Part shown: one piece after another, positions 22,904-36,600 of the stretch
Layout of the letters: every line of letters starts with the position of its first letter
Position numbering within the stretch: the first letter of the stretch is position 1
DNA from: Eutreptiella sp. 'Long Island Sound 2002'
Taxonomy: Eukaryota; Euglenozoa; Euglenophyceae; Eutreptiales; Eutreptiaceae
Direction of reading: 5' to 3'
Assembly (NCBI GenBank): GCA_964036045.1
Contig: OZ038388.1
Span: 9,028,223 to 9,092,222 of the forward strand
DNA: 64,000 bases
Position numbers and translations under genes: made by a program
Notes under the pieces: model-generated
What the model was told of the DNA's origin: nothing
The model's input: only the letters and a program-made list of their open reading frames with translations
Database searches by the model: none

Positions 22904-23155
22904 CTTCCAGCACACGCTGTTGGTTCGATCCCCCACCGACCCAAGCGGCGTCAAGGCGGCCACTCCGGTGAAGGTCCCCAAGCCCGCGCCCAAAGAACTG
23001 CCCAAAGAAGTGCCCAAAGAACTGCCCAAGGCGGTGCCCGACGACAAAGAGAACGAGGACCCCGCGACCGCCCAGGCCCAAAGAGACGCGCTCAGTGCAC
23101 TGGCCCCGCCCAAGCGCAAGATCAGCAAAAGCGCAGGCGCCGCAGGCGCCAAGAG
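22904..23155 (+). CDS. Kinesin exon 1 of the model (N-terminal extension)
   Basis: Acceptor TTTGCGCCGCAG after a long C/G-rich tract; donor AG|GTACGC, phase 2. Encodes a Lys/Pro-rich region with imperfect [17 protein letters not shown] repeats, then DDKENEDP and [11 protein letters not shown]. An alternative acceptor seven bases downstream is out of phase with this one. The exon begins mid-codon, so an earlier exon must exist. Confidence 0.75.
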
Positions 23156-26100
23156 GTACGCGTGGGTGTGGGGGGAGCGACCCCCTCGTTTGGCGGAGGA
23201 TCGGGTCTGGCCCGGCATTTCGTGTGGCGTGTGTCGCGGGGAAGCCTCCGCACAGACGTTGAGCGGTGCTGCCTCCGCGACTCCAGACCGCACACTTGTT
23301 GGCCCGGCGCGGCTCCCGCGGACCCGCCCCCCGGGGGCGCGGCACGTGCTGCTGGTCCCCAGCGCCAGCGGCCGCATGCGCGCGTGGCTGTAGCGGGCCC
23401 CTGCGGCGGAGCTGAAGCCCGCGACGATGCCGCTGCTCGAGGGGCTGACCGCGGACGTGTTCGGCGTCCCTCACGGCGCCGCCGCGGTTTTGTGTTTCGC
23501 GCGAGTCACGGGCGGCAAGTCCGCCCTTCAGAATCGTCGACTGCCCGTAGTTCCTGACCCGCGTCACGCCTGCACCGCCGGTCGCGTGCGCGGGGACCCG
23601 CCTGACAACCCCCGGTCACGTTTGTGTGAGGGAATTCCAGGGGGCGACACTGTGGCAGACCCCCCCCCCCCCCCCCGCCCCGAGCCAACACAGCGGCTTT
23701 GGTGGATCTTCGAGGCCCAGGTCGGCCTCGACAAGGGAAGGCCCGGTCGTGAACGGCGAGAAGTCGATTGACGCCGCTGGCTGCGGGGAGAGCGGCAAGG
23801 CTTGTGTGCCAACGCCCCGCGGATGAGGCAATGCGCGGGCCCCATCGCACGCGGAGCGCCCCAAGGCCCAAAGCCCCGAGGGCTGAAGCAGGGCGACCTG
23901 AAGATTGCTCCGGCGGTGGCGGGGGGGGGGGGGGGGGGGGCACGGACGCCCGCCGAAGGAGAGGGGGGGGGGGGCGTTGGAGAAATGGGGTTCCGTGCCG
24001 GGCCCTTTGTTTTGTGTAGCAATGGGTGTTGGCGCCGGAACACAAGTTTTGGCCCGAAAAAGTGTTTTGCACCAAAAATGCCCCCCCCCCCCCCACAAAT
24101 GTGTAGTCAAAATGATCAGCGCGACGTGGGGATCATTTTGAGTCGTAGATGTTGGGGTCGACCCCCTCCCCCCCCCCCCCCCGCTCCTCTGTTGGCACGG
24201 CAGATAGGGCAGCCCCCTCCCGGCACGGTGGACAAGGAGGGGGGGGGCTCCATGCCCCCCACCCCCACCCGCTGGAGCAGTGTTCTTGCCCAGTCCAAAC
24301 CCCCCCTCCGAGGGAGGCAGGGAAGCAACGCGCTGCGGTGCTCGGCGTACATGGGCCCTTCCCGGGCCCGCAGCCCCACCCATGAGACGCTGGATCCCAC
24401 GCAAGACAGGAACGCGGTGGGGCTGGCGCGGCGGGAGGCAACGCATGGCCCCATTCCCTGACCAAGGGTGGCCCCCAAGGCCTCAACGGGGGACATCGGA
24501 ATGAGCCGGGTCACCGCCCCCCCCCCGCCCCCCCCCCCGCCCCCCCCGCCCCCCCGCCCCCCCCACCCCCAAGAATTAACCGCCACCAGGCCCACAGGGT
24601 ATAACACCAGCCATTCACGGTCTCTGCCTGTTGGGCCCCAATCTGGGAATTTTGTACCAGCTTTTCTAGTCATAATTCAGAATGGGTACCGAATTTCCCC
24701 ACACCAAAGTTTGCCATTCCAAAATTTCGCCCCCCCCCCTCCCCCCAGGGACTCGGAGTGTGTGGTCAACGGCACGGGCAACAGCCCGTCTCCGGGACGG
24801 CCGACCCCCGGAGTAGTCAAACAGGACAAGTCATCCGGGGGCTCCGTTGACACAACCAAAGCACGTTCGGACCCACCGAGGGTCAGAATGAGCAGTGGCG
24901 AGAGGCCAATAGGCGCCGCCAAAGGCAAACATTCAGATACCGAGGCCTTGTGCCACCCCCACCCCCCCCGGGAGGGGGAGTTAGCCCCCCGCCCTCCCCT
25001 CGAGGGTGCCCGGCCTATGCCCATAATGCACCCCCCCCCCCCTCCTCATTTTGTACCGCCACCGTTTGCCACCACCGCCGCCCATTGCCACTATCACCGC
25101 CGGATTTGGTGGGCAGTAAATTTGGTTTGGGAAATTTGGCGTTTCAATCCCAATTTCCCACGGCCAATTTGACGTGGCACCAATCCCCCCCCCCCCCCTG
25201 TACTACACGACCCGCCACCGTTTGCCAGGCGTCCTACATATCTCTTGCCGCTGTGCGTTGACAGGACCGGCCTGGCCGTGATCCAAGACAAGCAGGACAC
25301 CGGCCCCTCCACTCGGATCAATTTCGACAAGCGGACCTCCCGCCTGAAGGTCTACTCCCGTGTTCCGGCCACCCCCATCCCCGGCGTCCCTTCCGCACGC
25401 AAACACAGGCCCTCGCCACAAACCGTTTCGGCACAAACACGCACCCACAACCCCTCGGCACGCCTCCAGTGCACCGATGGCATCGGCGGGACTCGCTCTC
25501 TATTGTCCGCAGAACCGCGCCGCCTTTTTGGCCGTCATCGCCAAAACATCGTTTGCGTCCGCACTGAAGACCCACCGCCTTCCGCCGTCGGCTTTGTCGA
25601 TCTTCGTGCGCAAGAGGTATGGTCCGTGGGGATGCGCCCGTGCGACACAGCCCTCCATTGCGACGGGGGTTTGAGGGAGCAGCCCCCGAAGCCGCATGCC
25701 TCGGGCCGGTTGCTCCGAGACGATGGATATGTTGTGCGATGGTGGCAAGGGCCTTTCTTGGGCTACCCCCTACCCCAGTTCTCCCCTTCTTTTTGCCAAG
25801 GGGGCCCCCTTAGCGCAGTGCAACTGTTTGGGCGTCTGGCAGGGGCTGTGTATATTGATGTCCCACCTCCAACCGTTTGGAGGTGTTTGTATGGGATTTT
25901 CTGTGTTTCCGGGATTCTCATTTGTGCTTTATTGTGGCATTGTGCTGAGGGTTCCTGGGCTCGAGGAGGGAGTACTGTTTGGGGGTAAGGGATTGGGATA
26001 GATGACCGGAACATGATTTGGATGCCGGGCGGCCGCGTGCCAGGCAAAGGTCACAACTCTGCACAGTAGTACAAATTGGCACACTCATTTGAGCTTTTGT

Positions 26101-27630
26101 GGCAGCCCCGCCCTCCCCATATTCCTACACGTTGCCCCACCCCCCCCAAGGCCCTCATGCCACCTTCTGACCTTCCTTCATGGCACCCCCCCCCCCGGCA
26201 TACGAAGACCCCCACCGCAACACTGCCCCGCCAGCCACAAAGCCCCACAGCCCCACAGCCCTGACTGCTGCAGAACACCGTCCTGAGGTGGAGGCGGGCT
26301 GCTGTGCGGCCTCTACACTGTGCAACGGAGATCTTGAGGTGCATGGCCCGAGGTCGACGTTGGGGGGGCGATGATGTGTGTTGGTGAGAATCTGTTTGTC
26401 GTTGATGGTGGACCCCTTGTTCGGTCCTGTCCTCGCTTCCGCAGACCTCTGTTCGACTATGAGTCACAAAAGGGGGAGTACGATGTCGTGAAGGTGCGTG
26501 CCTGTTCCGCCCTTTCCGACACCCGCGGGACCCTGGTGGCTGAGGGGTGTGGGGCTCAGGGGCGGCGATGACTGCAGGTCCGATGCCCAAGATTTGGTCT
26601 ACGTGCGACAGGAGAGCCTCGGAAGCGGGTGAGAAGGGGCACGAGGTTGTCTGATACAAACGAATGGCAGGAGAAGAAGGAGGGATTGGTGCACATGAGG
26701 ATGCGAAGCCACGAGATCTTGGACGCATACCCACACCCACACCCACACCCACACCCACACCCACACCCACACCCACACCCACACCCACACCGACGCCCAC
26801 ACCCACACCCACACCCACACCCACACCGACACCGACACCCACACCCACACCCACACCCACACCCACACCCACACCCACACCCACACCCACACCCACACCC
26901 ACACCCACACCCACACCCACACCCACACCCACACCCACACCCACACCGACACCCACACCCACACCGACACCGACACCCACACCCACACCCACACCCACAC
27001 CCACACCCACACCCACACCCACACCCACACCCACACCCACACCCACACCCACACCCACACCCACACCCACACCCACACCCACACCCACACCCACACCCAC
27101 ACCCACACCCACACCGACACCCACACCGACACCCACACCCACACCCACACCCACACCCACACCCACACCCACACGCGTACCCACACACCCACCCACACCC
27201 ACACCCACACCCACACCGACACCGACACCCACACCCACACCCACACCCACACCCACACCCACACCCACACCCACACCCACACCCACACCCACACCCACAC
27301 CCACACCCACACCCACACCCACACCCACACCCACACGCACGCACACCCACACACACACCCACACGCACACCCACCCACACCCAAACGCACGCACACGCAC
27401 ATGCACACACACACCCACACCCACACTCACACGCACGCACACCCACACGCGTACCCACACACCCACCCACACCCACACGCAACCCGGCGGAGGGCTGGGG
27501 AAGACGACCCCCCTTCACATCCCCCTGTACCGCCCGGGTGTGTGTGCCAGCGAGCACATAAGTACTGAGGCCCTATTGCAGGGTCCTGGCCGAGCAAATA
27601 CCCAAAGCGGAACAACCCCTCCCTCCCCCC

Positions 27631-27681
<51 letters not shown>

Positions 27682-30600
27682 AGCCATTGCGGCACAAACC
27701 TCGACCACCTCGACCTATTGCACTACCACAGCTCACACACCCTTCCACCTTTGCTGTTGCTGCTTGGACATGCTGCGCACTACCCATGGGTAGCTATTGG
27801 TGATCCGGAAACCCCTGGCCCAGTGTTCCATTTCCCCCGTTGGATGTAGTGGTGAGCACCCTCCAAATTAACTGTCATGGGAATCACTAAATCTGAAGCA
27901 TGCCACGGCAGAAGCAGCAGTTGCGAGCAGAGCGACAACTGTCCCACTGTCACTTACCAAAAACACGTTTCCCCAGTTGCTCGGGACAAGCCAATGTACG
28001 CATTTCCACCTGAAAGCTCCAACCACTGCAGACGCCTGGAGCCACCAACTGGCACACTTACTGAGTCTTTATCGCAACCCCCTCTCCCCCGGGCCCGCCA
28101 CTTGGCCGTAGGCAGAGACGCCCTTCAGCCCCATGACAGAGCAACACTGGGTCAGTACCCCCTCCTCCGCGCCATCACAGCACAAAAACACACGCGGGAT
28201 GTGATGATGCTGGTAAAGCAGCTAAGGTACCGCGAATCGCCGAACAAATGGAAGCAGAAGCCTCTCAATAGAGCCCTATCCAAGGCAAGCAATGCTCTGT
28301 CCAAGACTTGCAAAATGAACCATTGCCTTAGATTGGCAAAGCTGACCACCGACTGTACCCAAGTCTCTCCATGGCGCGCGGCGACAGGGGCTGGCGGAAG
28401 AAGGGGTTGCGTGACCCCACCCCCCGTGGGGAGGCCCCCCGTTGTCACGGCTCCTGCGTCGCCCTGGCACCGCCCCGTGGCCGCAGGTGCTGTCCTCCAA
28501 GTCCTACGTCGTCATCCACAACGCGCTGATGCAGGCGGACATGGTGCGGATGCAAATTGTCCACACGGCGTTCCCCAGCACCGCCGCCTTCGCAGGTCTG
28601 CCCGTGGTCCGAGAGAGCGGCCGCAGAGTCAGCGGTGGCGAGGACAGCGGCAGGCGGCCCACAGAAGGGGCGCGTTCCTCTGGTGGCGCCATCGCCCCGT
28701 GCACCGCAGAACGGACGGCCCTGGCGCAGGCGACGCAGTGTGTGGCAGTGTGTCCACGTCCGCCATTGGCAGTAGGCACGCACCCCCCCACCCAAACACC
28801 GGCGGCAACACAAAAGGGACGACGCATCCGTGTGCCCCAGGGAGAAGTGCTCAGGTTTGAGTGCAACACCGCGAAGTTGCGCATGGGCCCCCGGGCAGTG
28901 GTCATGCATGTCTTGGAAGTGGAGGGCCTATGCCCAGCCACTGTCCCCCTGACGGCAAGTGCCAGCTTCAATGGCATTTGTAACCGACAGTAACTGCACC
29001 CAACCGCTTCGGCAACCCGCCTATCGAACCGCTTCCCTTCGAAAGCACCCCCCTTCCCGTTCCTTGAGCCTCCCCCTGCGCTGTCCTGTGGGCGCGCCCC
29101 TTCCCTGGGCGCTGTGCGCACGTCCACCCCCCATTCTTTGCAGATGACGCGACCAACGCCGACGTGTACGAAGGCGCAGCAAAGCCTCTGGTGTACGCCA
29201 CAGGACAAGTGTACGGCAGCGTCTCGCTGGTGCTGATGTACGGCCAGACCGGCAGGTGGCGCGCGCGCGTGGGGGGGGCCCGGGGCGTACCGATGCGGGG
29301 GGGGGGGGGGGGGGGGTGTTGCGGGGGTGCGTGCGGCCCGCGGCCCGGGGTCTCCGTCCTGTGCACGCCTTTGGCCGCGTCTTTGCAGTGGGAAGACGCA
29401 CACGATGCGAGCCATCGAGGAGCAGATGGCCGCGGACCTGTTCGCCGCAATGGACGATCCCGCGTTGTCGGGTGTGGCCGTGCGCGCGCCGCTGTGGCGG
29501 GGGACAAAGGCCTCGGATGCCCCCTGCTCCCGACCCTCCGCGCCTCCGACAGGGCTGTCCTTAAGAAGCCGGATTTTTTTCCTTTTTGCTAAGAACAGCC
29601 CCGAAGGACAGGGACCACCAACCGTCAACCGCCGCCAACCGCCACCACAGAAGGCCCCATGACCATGAAGCAGAGAGCGTCCCCGTGAACATTCGTTTCT
29701 GTTGGCGTTACGAAGCCCCCCCCCCCCCCCCTGAAGGACGGCCATGGCCTCTGATGTGTCTCACAGCCATCGATTGCCGGGCCACATTCGCGGTCTGACG
29801 GGCTGGGGGGGCTGGGGGCTCAATACGCCAACTACTGGGCGCCGCTGACACGCAAACGGCACACCATGCCACATTCAGCACAGTCCCAACACGCCAACTA
29901 CTGGGCTCCGCGAACGCAGAAACGACACCAGCAAGAGCACCGGCCGCAGCGGCCGACAGAAAGTAGCGACCCGACGCAACATGCGAAGGGAAGAACGGGT
30001 GACCGTCCAGGGCCCCGTAAAGGAGCAACATCCAGACGGAATGTCACACAGGGGGTGGATGTGTGTTGGGCCGTGGGTGCGTGGTAGTATTGGTCGTGGT
30101 CGGGGCCTGACAATGGGTGTGAGTCAGGGGATGGGGCCGATGGATCCCGCATTGGGACTGCCATTCCGCATTGGGCTCAGAGGTGGCGTGCGCTCTGAAG
30201 GCCTGGGGGGGAGGGGGGGGGGGGGGGGGGGGGGCAACACAGACCACCGCCCCACCCGTTTTGCCGGAGGAAAAAATTTCTGATGTGGGGGGGGGGGGGG
30301 GGTAGGTGCCCCCCTTCCCCCCGGGGGGGGGTCACTAAGCAATGGCCTGCCTCCCTCCCCCAAAGTTGTCACCAGTCCCCAAAGGGGGGGCCGGGGGGGG
30401 CTTATGATCATGGCGTGCCCTCCCGCCCCCCAGCCACAGAAATGACCCGGACCGACCAGTTGCGCAGGCACTGAATTCTGCAGAAATGACGCGAGATGTG
30501 TTGTAGAGGGCGGTACTGAGCCCGTTTGTGTACGGCGCCAAACGCAACCAATCAGCCATCGACATACGGAAGAGGGAACCCCGAAATGGCTGCCGAGCGT

Positions 30601-33600
30601 TTGGAACAGCCCCTGGACTCAATTTGGCGAATTGGATGATCATTGGAGAACCAACTGCAAACGTGTGACTGCCCGTTTCGCGCCGGGTCAATGTCTGAAC
30701 CTGGTAGAGGTGGCGGTATCGATGTGCAGGGATGGGGATGGGGCTGGGGGTGGGGATGGGGATGGGGATGGGGATGGGAATGGGAATGGGGGTTGATTTG
30801 ATTTGATTTGAGGGCCGATCTTGAGGCTCACAGGCCGGTTAGGGGGTGCTCGATGGCTGTCCCGACGGCTCTGCATATCGGCCGGCCATACATGCTATGC
30901 GCTCCCGGCCGCGCCCGTGGGTGGGGGGGGGGGGTGGCAGGCCTGTCGCCGTACCGTGGGTTGGGCAGGGGGGGGGGGGGGGGGGGGGGCGGGGCAGGGG
31001 GGGGAGAGGGGGGAGGGGGGAGGGTCACGGTAGCCTCAGCGGACGGCCGCCCGGTGCCCGCACACCTGGGTCAGGGCGCGTGAAAAGCGACTTGCACCTT
31101 GCGGCGCTGCCGCCACGCCCGCGCGGTGGCGTCCCCCGCGCGGGGGTACTGGTGCTACGGGGGCGGCTGGGCGACCACGGGGCGGGCAACACCGCATACC
31201 GCACGGCATACACCCGCAGGATCGAGGCCAGCACCGTGCCGGGGGCCGCATGCAGGTCCGGGGGCGCGGCGAGGGACCCGGGGGGGCAGCCGGGCCGGGT
31301 CCTTGTATGCGACCCCCCCAGCCCCCCCCCCCCGCCCCCGGGTTTCGAAAGATAGTGGTGCCGGGTCGGCCCTCAACAAGTGTCCCTAGAGAAAACTGTC
31401 CGGCGCCGAAGGCGCCAATTTTTTTTTTTCATACTATGTGTTTATACTCCAAATACTCAAAATTTTGTAGAAAATTCATATTTGTGTTAAAGCAACAAGA
31501 AAATTTTTTGACCTGAAGGAGGGCTACAGGAAGGCTGCAGGCCCTAACAGCAACCCTAGCCCTAACCCTAACCCTAGCCCAAACCCTAACCAGGACTGAA
31601 TATTGGGACCGAGCTGGTGGGGAAAGGAACATCACCTTCCAGGCATTTTGTGACTTTAGACGGGTCAAAATCGCTTACAATGGGCTCAAAATGGGCTTAT
31701 TTTCACTTGTTTATGCACCCCAAGGCTAGGCGTCCGTTTGGGCAATTATGAGGGGTGGAAACCACAAAAAGTGGGGGGTTGCGGGTGGAGTAGGTGCCCT
31801 TGGAATCGCATTTTGAGCCATGTAGCCAAATATATGGCCTATTCTTGGTTTGTGGCTGTCGGCATTTGGAGCTTGTGGGGGCCTTTTTGGGCCGTTTCCG
31901 GGACATATCATGGAGTTAGAGGGCTGCAAAGAGCTCGTTAACACGGGGAAGTCAAGCCGCACGTGGAGTGTACCCACCGTTTCCCTTCGTTTGGCCGTTT
32001 CGAATGTGTTCCAGGGCTTTTTTGGCCCAAAAATGACTGTTTTTGGCCCTAAACTGCAGTTTTTGAATCTAAGGTCCGTTGAGTTTCTCGCTCAAACTTT
32101 GTGTGATTGTACTTCACACCCATAGGTATCATCCACCAAACTTTCACCCGAATCTGAAGCACCACGACGGAGTTCTGAATTTTGCCCATTTCGCGCGTGC
32201 TGCTTGCTTGCTTGCTGCTTGCTTGCTGCTTGCTGCCAAACCTGGTAGGTCCACCCTAGACACTAAAAAGGGTTATAAAACCAAGACTGGTTCCACCAGC
32301 TCGGTGACCCTCACCCTAATCCTAACCCTACCCCCCCCCCCCCCCACCCCTGGCTGGATGCCCCCCTGACCCCCCGGCCAGACGCCCCCCCGACCCCCGG
32401 TAGGAACACCCCCCCCCCGACCCCCGGCACGAACACCCCCCGCCCCCGAGTTTTGACAGATAGCTGGGGGGGGGTGGTCGCATCAGGACCGTTGGTAGTT
32501 GCCCCCCCGGGGCGAGACACCTGTCGCCCCGGGAGAGGCCGTGGGTGACACCAACCCAATGGCCCCCGGAGCCCTCCGCCTCGCTGTCCCATCCCTTGAT
32601 CAAGAGCACCCGGCGCTGGGGGGTGCTGGTCTAGGCCTGCGGGGTAGCGGCTCCGCCGCGGCGGACGGGGAGGGGACCCAGGTCCCAGAGGGGTGCCATC
32701 ACGGGGGCCACCAGAGAGGGCTGCACGCCATCCCTCCAGTGGGGGTGGGGGGACTGCCAAAGCAGGGCTGGCGTGCCATACCACCAGCTGAGGGCCTCGT
32801 GGAGCGCGGGCCCTCCACCGCCAGGCCGTGTGGAACCCGCGGCAGGGCTAACAACCCCCATCCGGGGTCCGCGCCCGTTGCCGTCCAGTTGAGGAAGCAC
32901 CCCATGAGGATGTCCTCCAGGTTGAGGAGGCTGGGGGGCTGCTCCTCGAGGGTGTGCTGCGCACAGGCAACCTTCTCGAGGGAGCTTTCTGTGCGCAGGA
33001 GGCCAAGGGGGGGGGGTAGCGCGTGGCTCACATGGGCGAGCCAGAGGTGGAGGGCCGGCGCTGGGTCGCTCCGCGCCATCTAGCGGCGCGTCCGCTGCTC
33101 CCAGGTGTTGAGGCAGCTGCGGGAAACCGGCTGCAGCCCGCGACGGCCAATCTGGTATGGGGACGGCGGCGGGAGGGCGCGGTACGGAGGGTAGGCGCCG
33201 CGGCTCCGCGGCATTGTGCTAAGCTGTACCCACTGCGCGGAGCGAGAGGGCGTCGCCGTGTCTACCGGGGGGGGGGGGGGGCGTGCCGTGCAGGCATGAC
33301 CGGGTCCACGGCTGAGGCCGCGCCTTGCCCAAACATCTCTCCAGGGTGACCGTGCCCCTAGGCTTGGTGAAGGGCGGCGGTGGACTGGGCCCGAGACGGC
33401 GCTCGCCGAAAATTGGGGGAGGGGCGTCCCTGTGGAGGGGTGGGGGTCGGGAGCAGGTGTCTCCCTGCACCGCCGACCTCGATGGGAATGGGGATGGGGG
33501 TGGGGATGGGGATCGGGATGGGGTTGGGGATGGGGATGGGGATGGGGATGGGGACGGGGATGGGGATGGGGATGGGGATGGGGAAGGGGATGGGGATGGG

Positions 33601-36600
33601 GATGGAGGTGGGGGGTTTTTGTTTTGTTTTGTTTCATTAAAAACACTTTGGCCAGGTTCGTACTGGTCCCCTCCTGGGNNNNNNNNNNNNNNNNNNNNNN
33701 NNNNNNNNNNNNNNNNNNNNNNNNNNNNNNNNNNNNNNNNNNNNNNNNNNNNNNNNNNNNNNNNNNNNNNNNNNNNNNNNNNNNNNNNNNNNNNNNNNNN
33801 NNNNNNNNNNNNNNNNNNNNNNNNNNNNNNNNNNNNNNNNNNNNNNNNNNNNNNNNNNNNNNNNNNNNNNNNNNNNNNGTTAACACGGGGAAGTCAAGCC
33901 GCACGTGGAGTGTACCCACCGTTTCCCTTCGTTTGGCCGTTTCGAATGTGTTCCAGGGCTTTTTTGGCCCAAAAATGACTGTTTTTGGCCCTAAACTGCA
34001 GTTTTTGAATCTAAGGTCCGTTGAGTTTCTCGCTCAAACTTTGTGTGATTGTACTTCACACCCATAGGTATCATCCACCAAACTTTCACCCGAATCTGAA
34101 GCACCACGACGGAGTTCTGAATTTTGCCCATTTCGCGCGTGCTGCTTGCTTGCTTGCTGCTTGCTTGCTGCTTGCTGCCAAACCTGGTAGGTCCACCCTA
34201 GACACTAAAAAGGGTTATAAAACCAAGACTGGTTCCACCAGCTCGGTGACCCTCACCCTAATCCTAACCCTACCCCCCCCCCCGACCCCCGGCACGAACA
34301 CCCCCCGCCCCCGAGTTTTGACAGATAGCTGGGGGGGGGTGGTCGCATCAGGACCGTTGGTAGTTGCCCCCCCGGGGCGAGACACCTGTCGCCCCGGGAG
34401 AGGCCGTGGGTGACACCAACCCAATGGCCCCCGGAGCCCTCCGCCTCGCTGTCCCATCCCTTGATCAAGAGCACCCGGCGCTGGGGGGTGCTGGTCTAGG
34501 CCTGCGGGGTAGCGGCTCCGCCGCGGCGGACGGGGAGGGGACCCAGGTCCCAGAGGGGTGCCATCACGGGGGCCACCAGAGAGGGCTGCACGCCATCCCT
34601 CCAGTGGGGGTGGGGGGACTGCCAAAGCAGGGCTGGCGTGCCATACCACCAGCTGAGGGCCTCGTGGAGCGCGGGCCCTCCACCGCCAGGCCGTGTGGAA
34701 CCCGCGGCAGGGCTAACAACCCCCATCCGGGGTCCGCGCCCGTTGCCGTCCAGTTGAGGAAGCACCCCATGAGGATGTCCTCCAGGTTGAGGAGGCTGGG
34801 GGGCTGCTCCTCGAGGGTGTGCTGCGCACAGGCAACCTTCTCGAGGGAGCTTTCTGTGCGCAGGAGGCCAAGGGGGGGGGGTAGCGCGTGGCTCACATGG
34901 GCGAGCCAGAGGTGGAGGGCCGGCGCTGGGTCGCTCCGCGCCATCTAGCGGCGCGTCCGCTGCTCCCAGGTGTTGAGGCAGCTGCGGGAAACCGGCTGCA
35001 GCCCGCGACGGCCAATCTGGTATGGGGACGGCGGCGGGAGGGCGCGGTACGGAGGGTAGGCGCCGCGGCTCCGCGGCATTGTGCTAAGCTGTACCCACTG
35101 CGCGGAGCGAGAGGGCGTCGCCGTGTCTACCGGGGGGGGGGGGGGGCGTGCCGTGCAGGCATGACCGGGTCCACGGCTGAGGCCGCGCCTTGCCCAAACA
35201 TCTCTCCAGGGTGACCGTGCCCCTAGGCTTGGTGAAGGGCGGCGGTGGACTGGGCCCGAGACGGCGCTCGCCGAAAATTGGGGGAGGGGCGTCCCTGTGG
35301 AGGGGTGGGGGTCGGGAGCAGGTGTCTCCCTGCACCGCCGACCTCGATGGGAATGGGGATGGGGGTGGGGATGGGGATCGGGATGGGGTTGGGGATGGGG
35401 ATGGGGATGGGGATGGGGACGGGGATGGGGATGGGGATGGGGATGGGGAAGGGGATGGGGATGGGGATGGAGGTGGGGGGTTTTTGTTTTGTTTTGTTTC
35501 ATTAAAAACACTTTGGCCAGGTTCGTACTGGTCCCCTCCTGGGTATACCCATCTTTTGGTGGCATCCTGTGCCCCTCCTTTGTCCCCCTTCCCGTCCCAT
35601 TGCTCACGCATCAAGTGTCTTGGCGGTCTGGCCAAAGAAAACAAAACAATCTGCCATCTGGCACCGAAAGGCCACACCATAAATCCGCTGCCAAACAACT
35701 AGAATATGGGTACTAAATGTCAGCGCCAAACAGCTCATGCGGATAAATGTCCGTGTATAATGCATTCAAACACCTGACCAAAACTCCAAATACAAAGCTC
35801 ATTCATAGCATCATGGTCACTACACTGCTCAGATCACAAACGCCAATGCTGTACTATGCCATACTAGTGGGTCATTGTGCCAAGGGCCATTGGACAAAGC
35901 GACTCTTGGCCATTGGAAGGCAGCACATGTTCCGGCAAGGACACATTTCAATGCATAGACTTGCAGTACACAGGCTGCCAAATGTGTGCTTGTGCGCTCA
36001 TGCTATCCACTAAACACCGGTCTAGGGCGTCACTTTCAATCCAAGGTTCCTCTGCGTTAATTCCATTTGGGGCACCAATGTCCTTTCAACCAGAGGTTAT
36101 GGAATCCAAAGTCCATGCTTGGCACAAAATCCCTTTATAGGCCATTCATGGTGCCAACTTCTCGACCAGTCTCGGCACACGTGTGGGATCAAAGCTTGTT
36201 TGGAATACAGGTATCAACCCAAAGCAACTGCCTGGTACCAACATCAATCAACCGCCCAATTATGGAAAGCAACGTTGATCTAAAGTTTGTTCAGGTATCA
36301 TTTCAACTCCACGTTGGATAATTCTTTGTATCCAACGTCGCTGCTTACGACAAATGTCAATCCAAAACACATCCATGGCACAAATGTCGATCGTATTCAA
36401 TAATACATCAAGCCGCCATGTTCATGCAAAACCCATTCATGGCAAAAATGTGAATTCAAACTTGTTCTGAACACAAACATCAATCTGAGTTCCATGCTGA
36501 GCACAAATGTCAATCTAAAGCCCACTCAGGGCACAAACATCAATCAAATCCCTCAAGGCGTGTATGTCAATCCAATGCCCTTCCACTGCACACATGTTAT

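Noticed and set aside
26629-27803. Long open frames on both strands with His-Pro, Thr-Pro, Val-Trp or Cys-Gly repeats
   Set aside because: They are translations of the (CCCACA)n array, which lacks stops in all frames. The surrounding DNA is a kinesin intron.
27877-28860. 327-residue open frame on the plus strand
   Set aside because: It overlaps kinesin exon 5 in a different frame and lies otherwise in intron 4; no motif recognised.
32631-33079. Minus-strand retroelement protein in the gap-flanking duplication
   Set aside because: The frames look somewhat protein-like ([24 protein letters not shown]), but I could not match any conserved motif, so I left them unassigned.
33080-34067. Open frames crossing the N gap
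   Set aside because: They include up to 67 undefined residues and join two copies of a probable assembly duplication.
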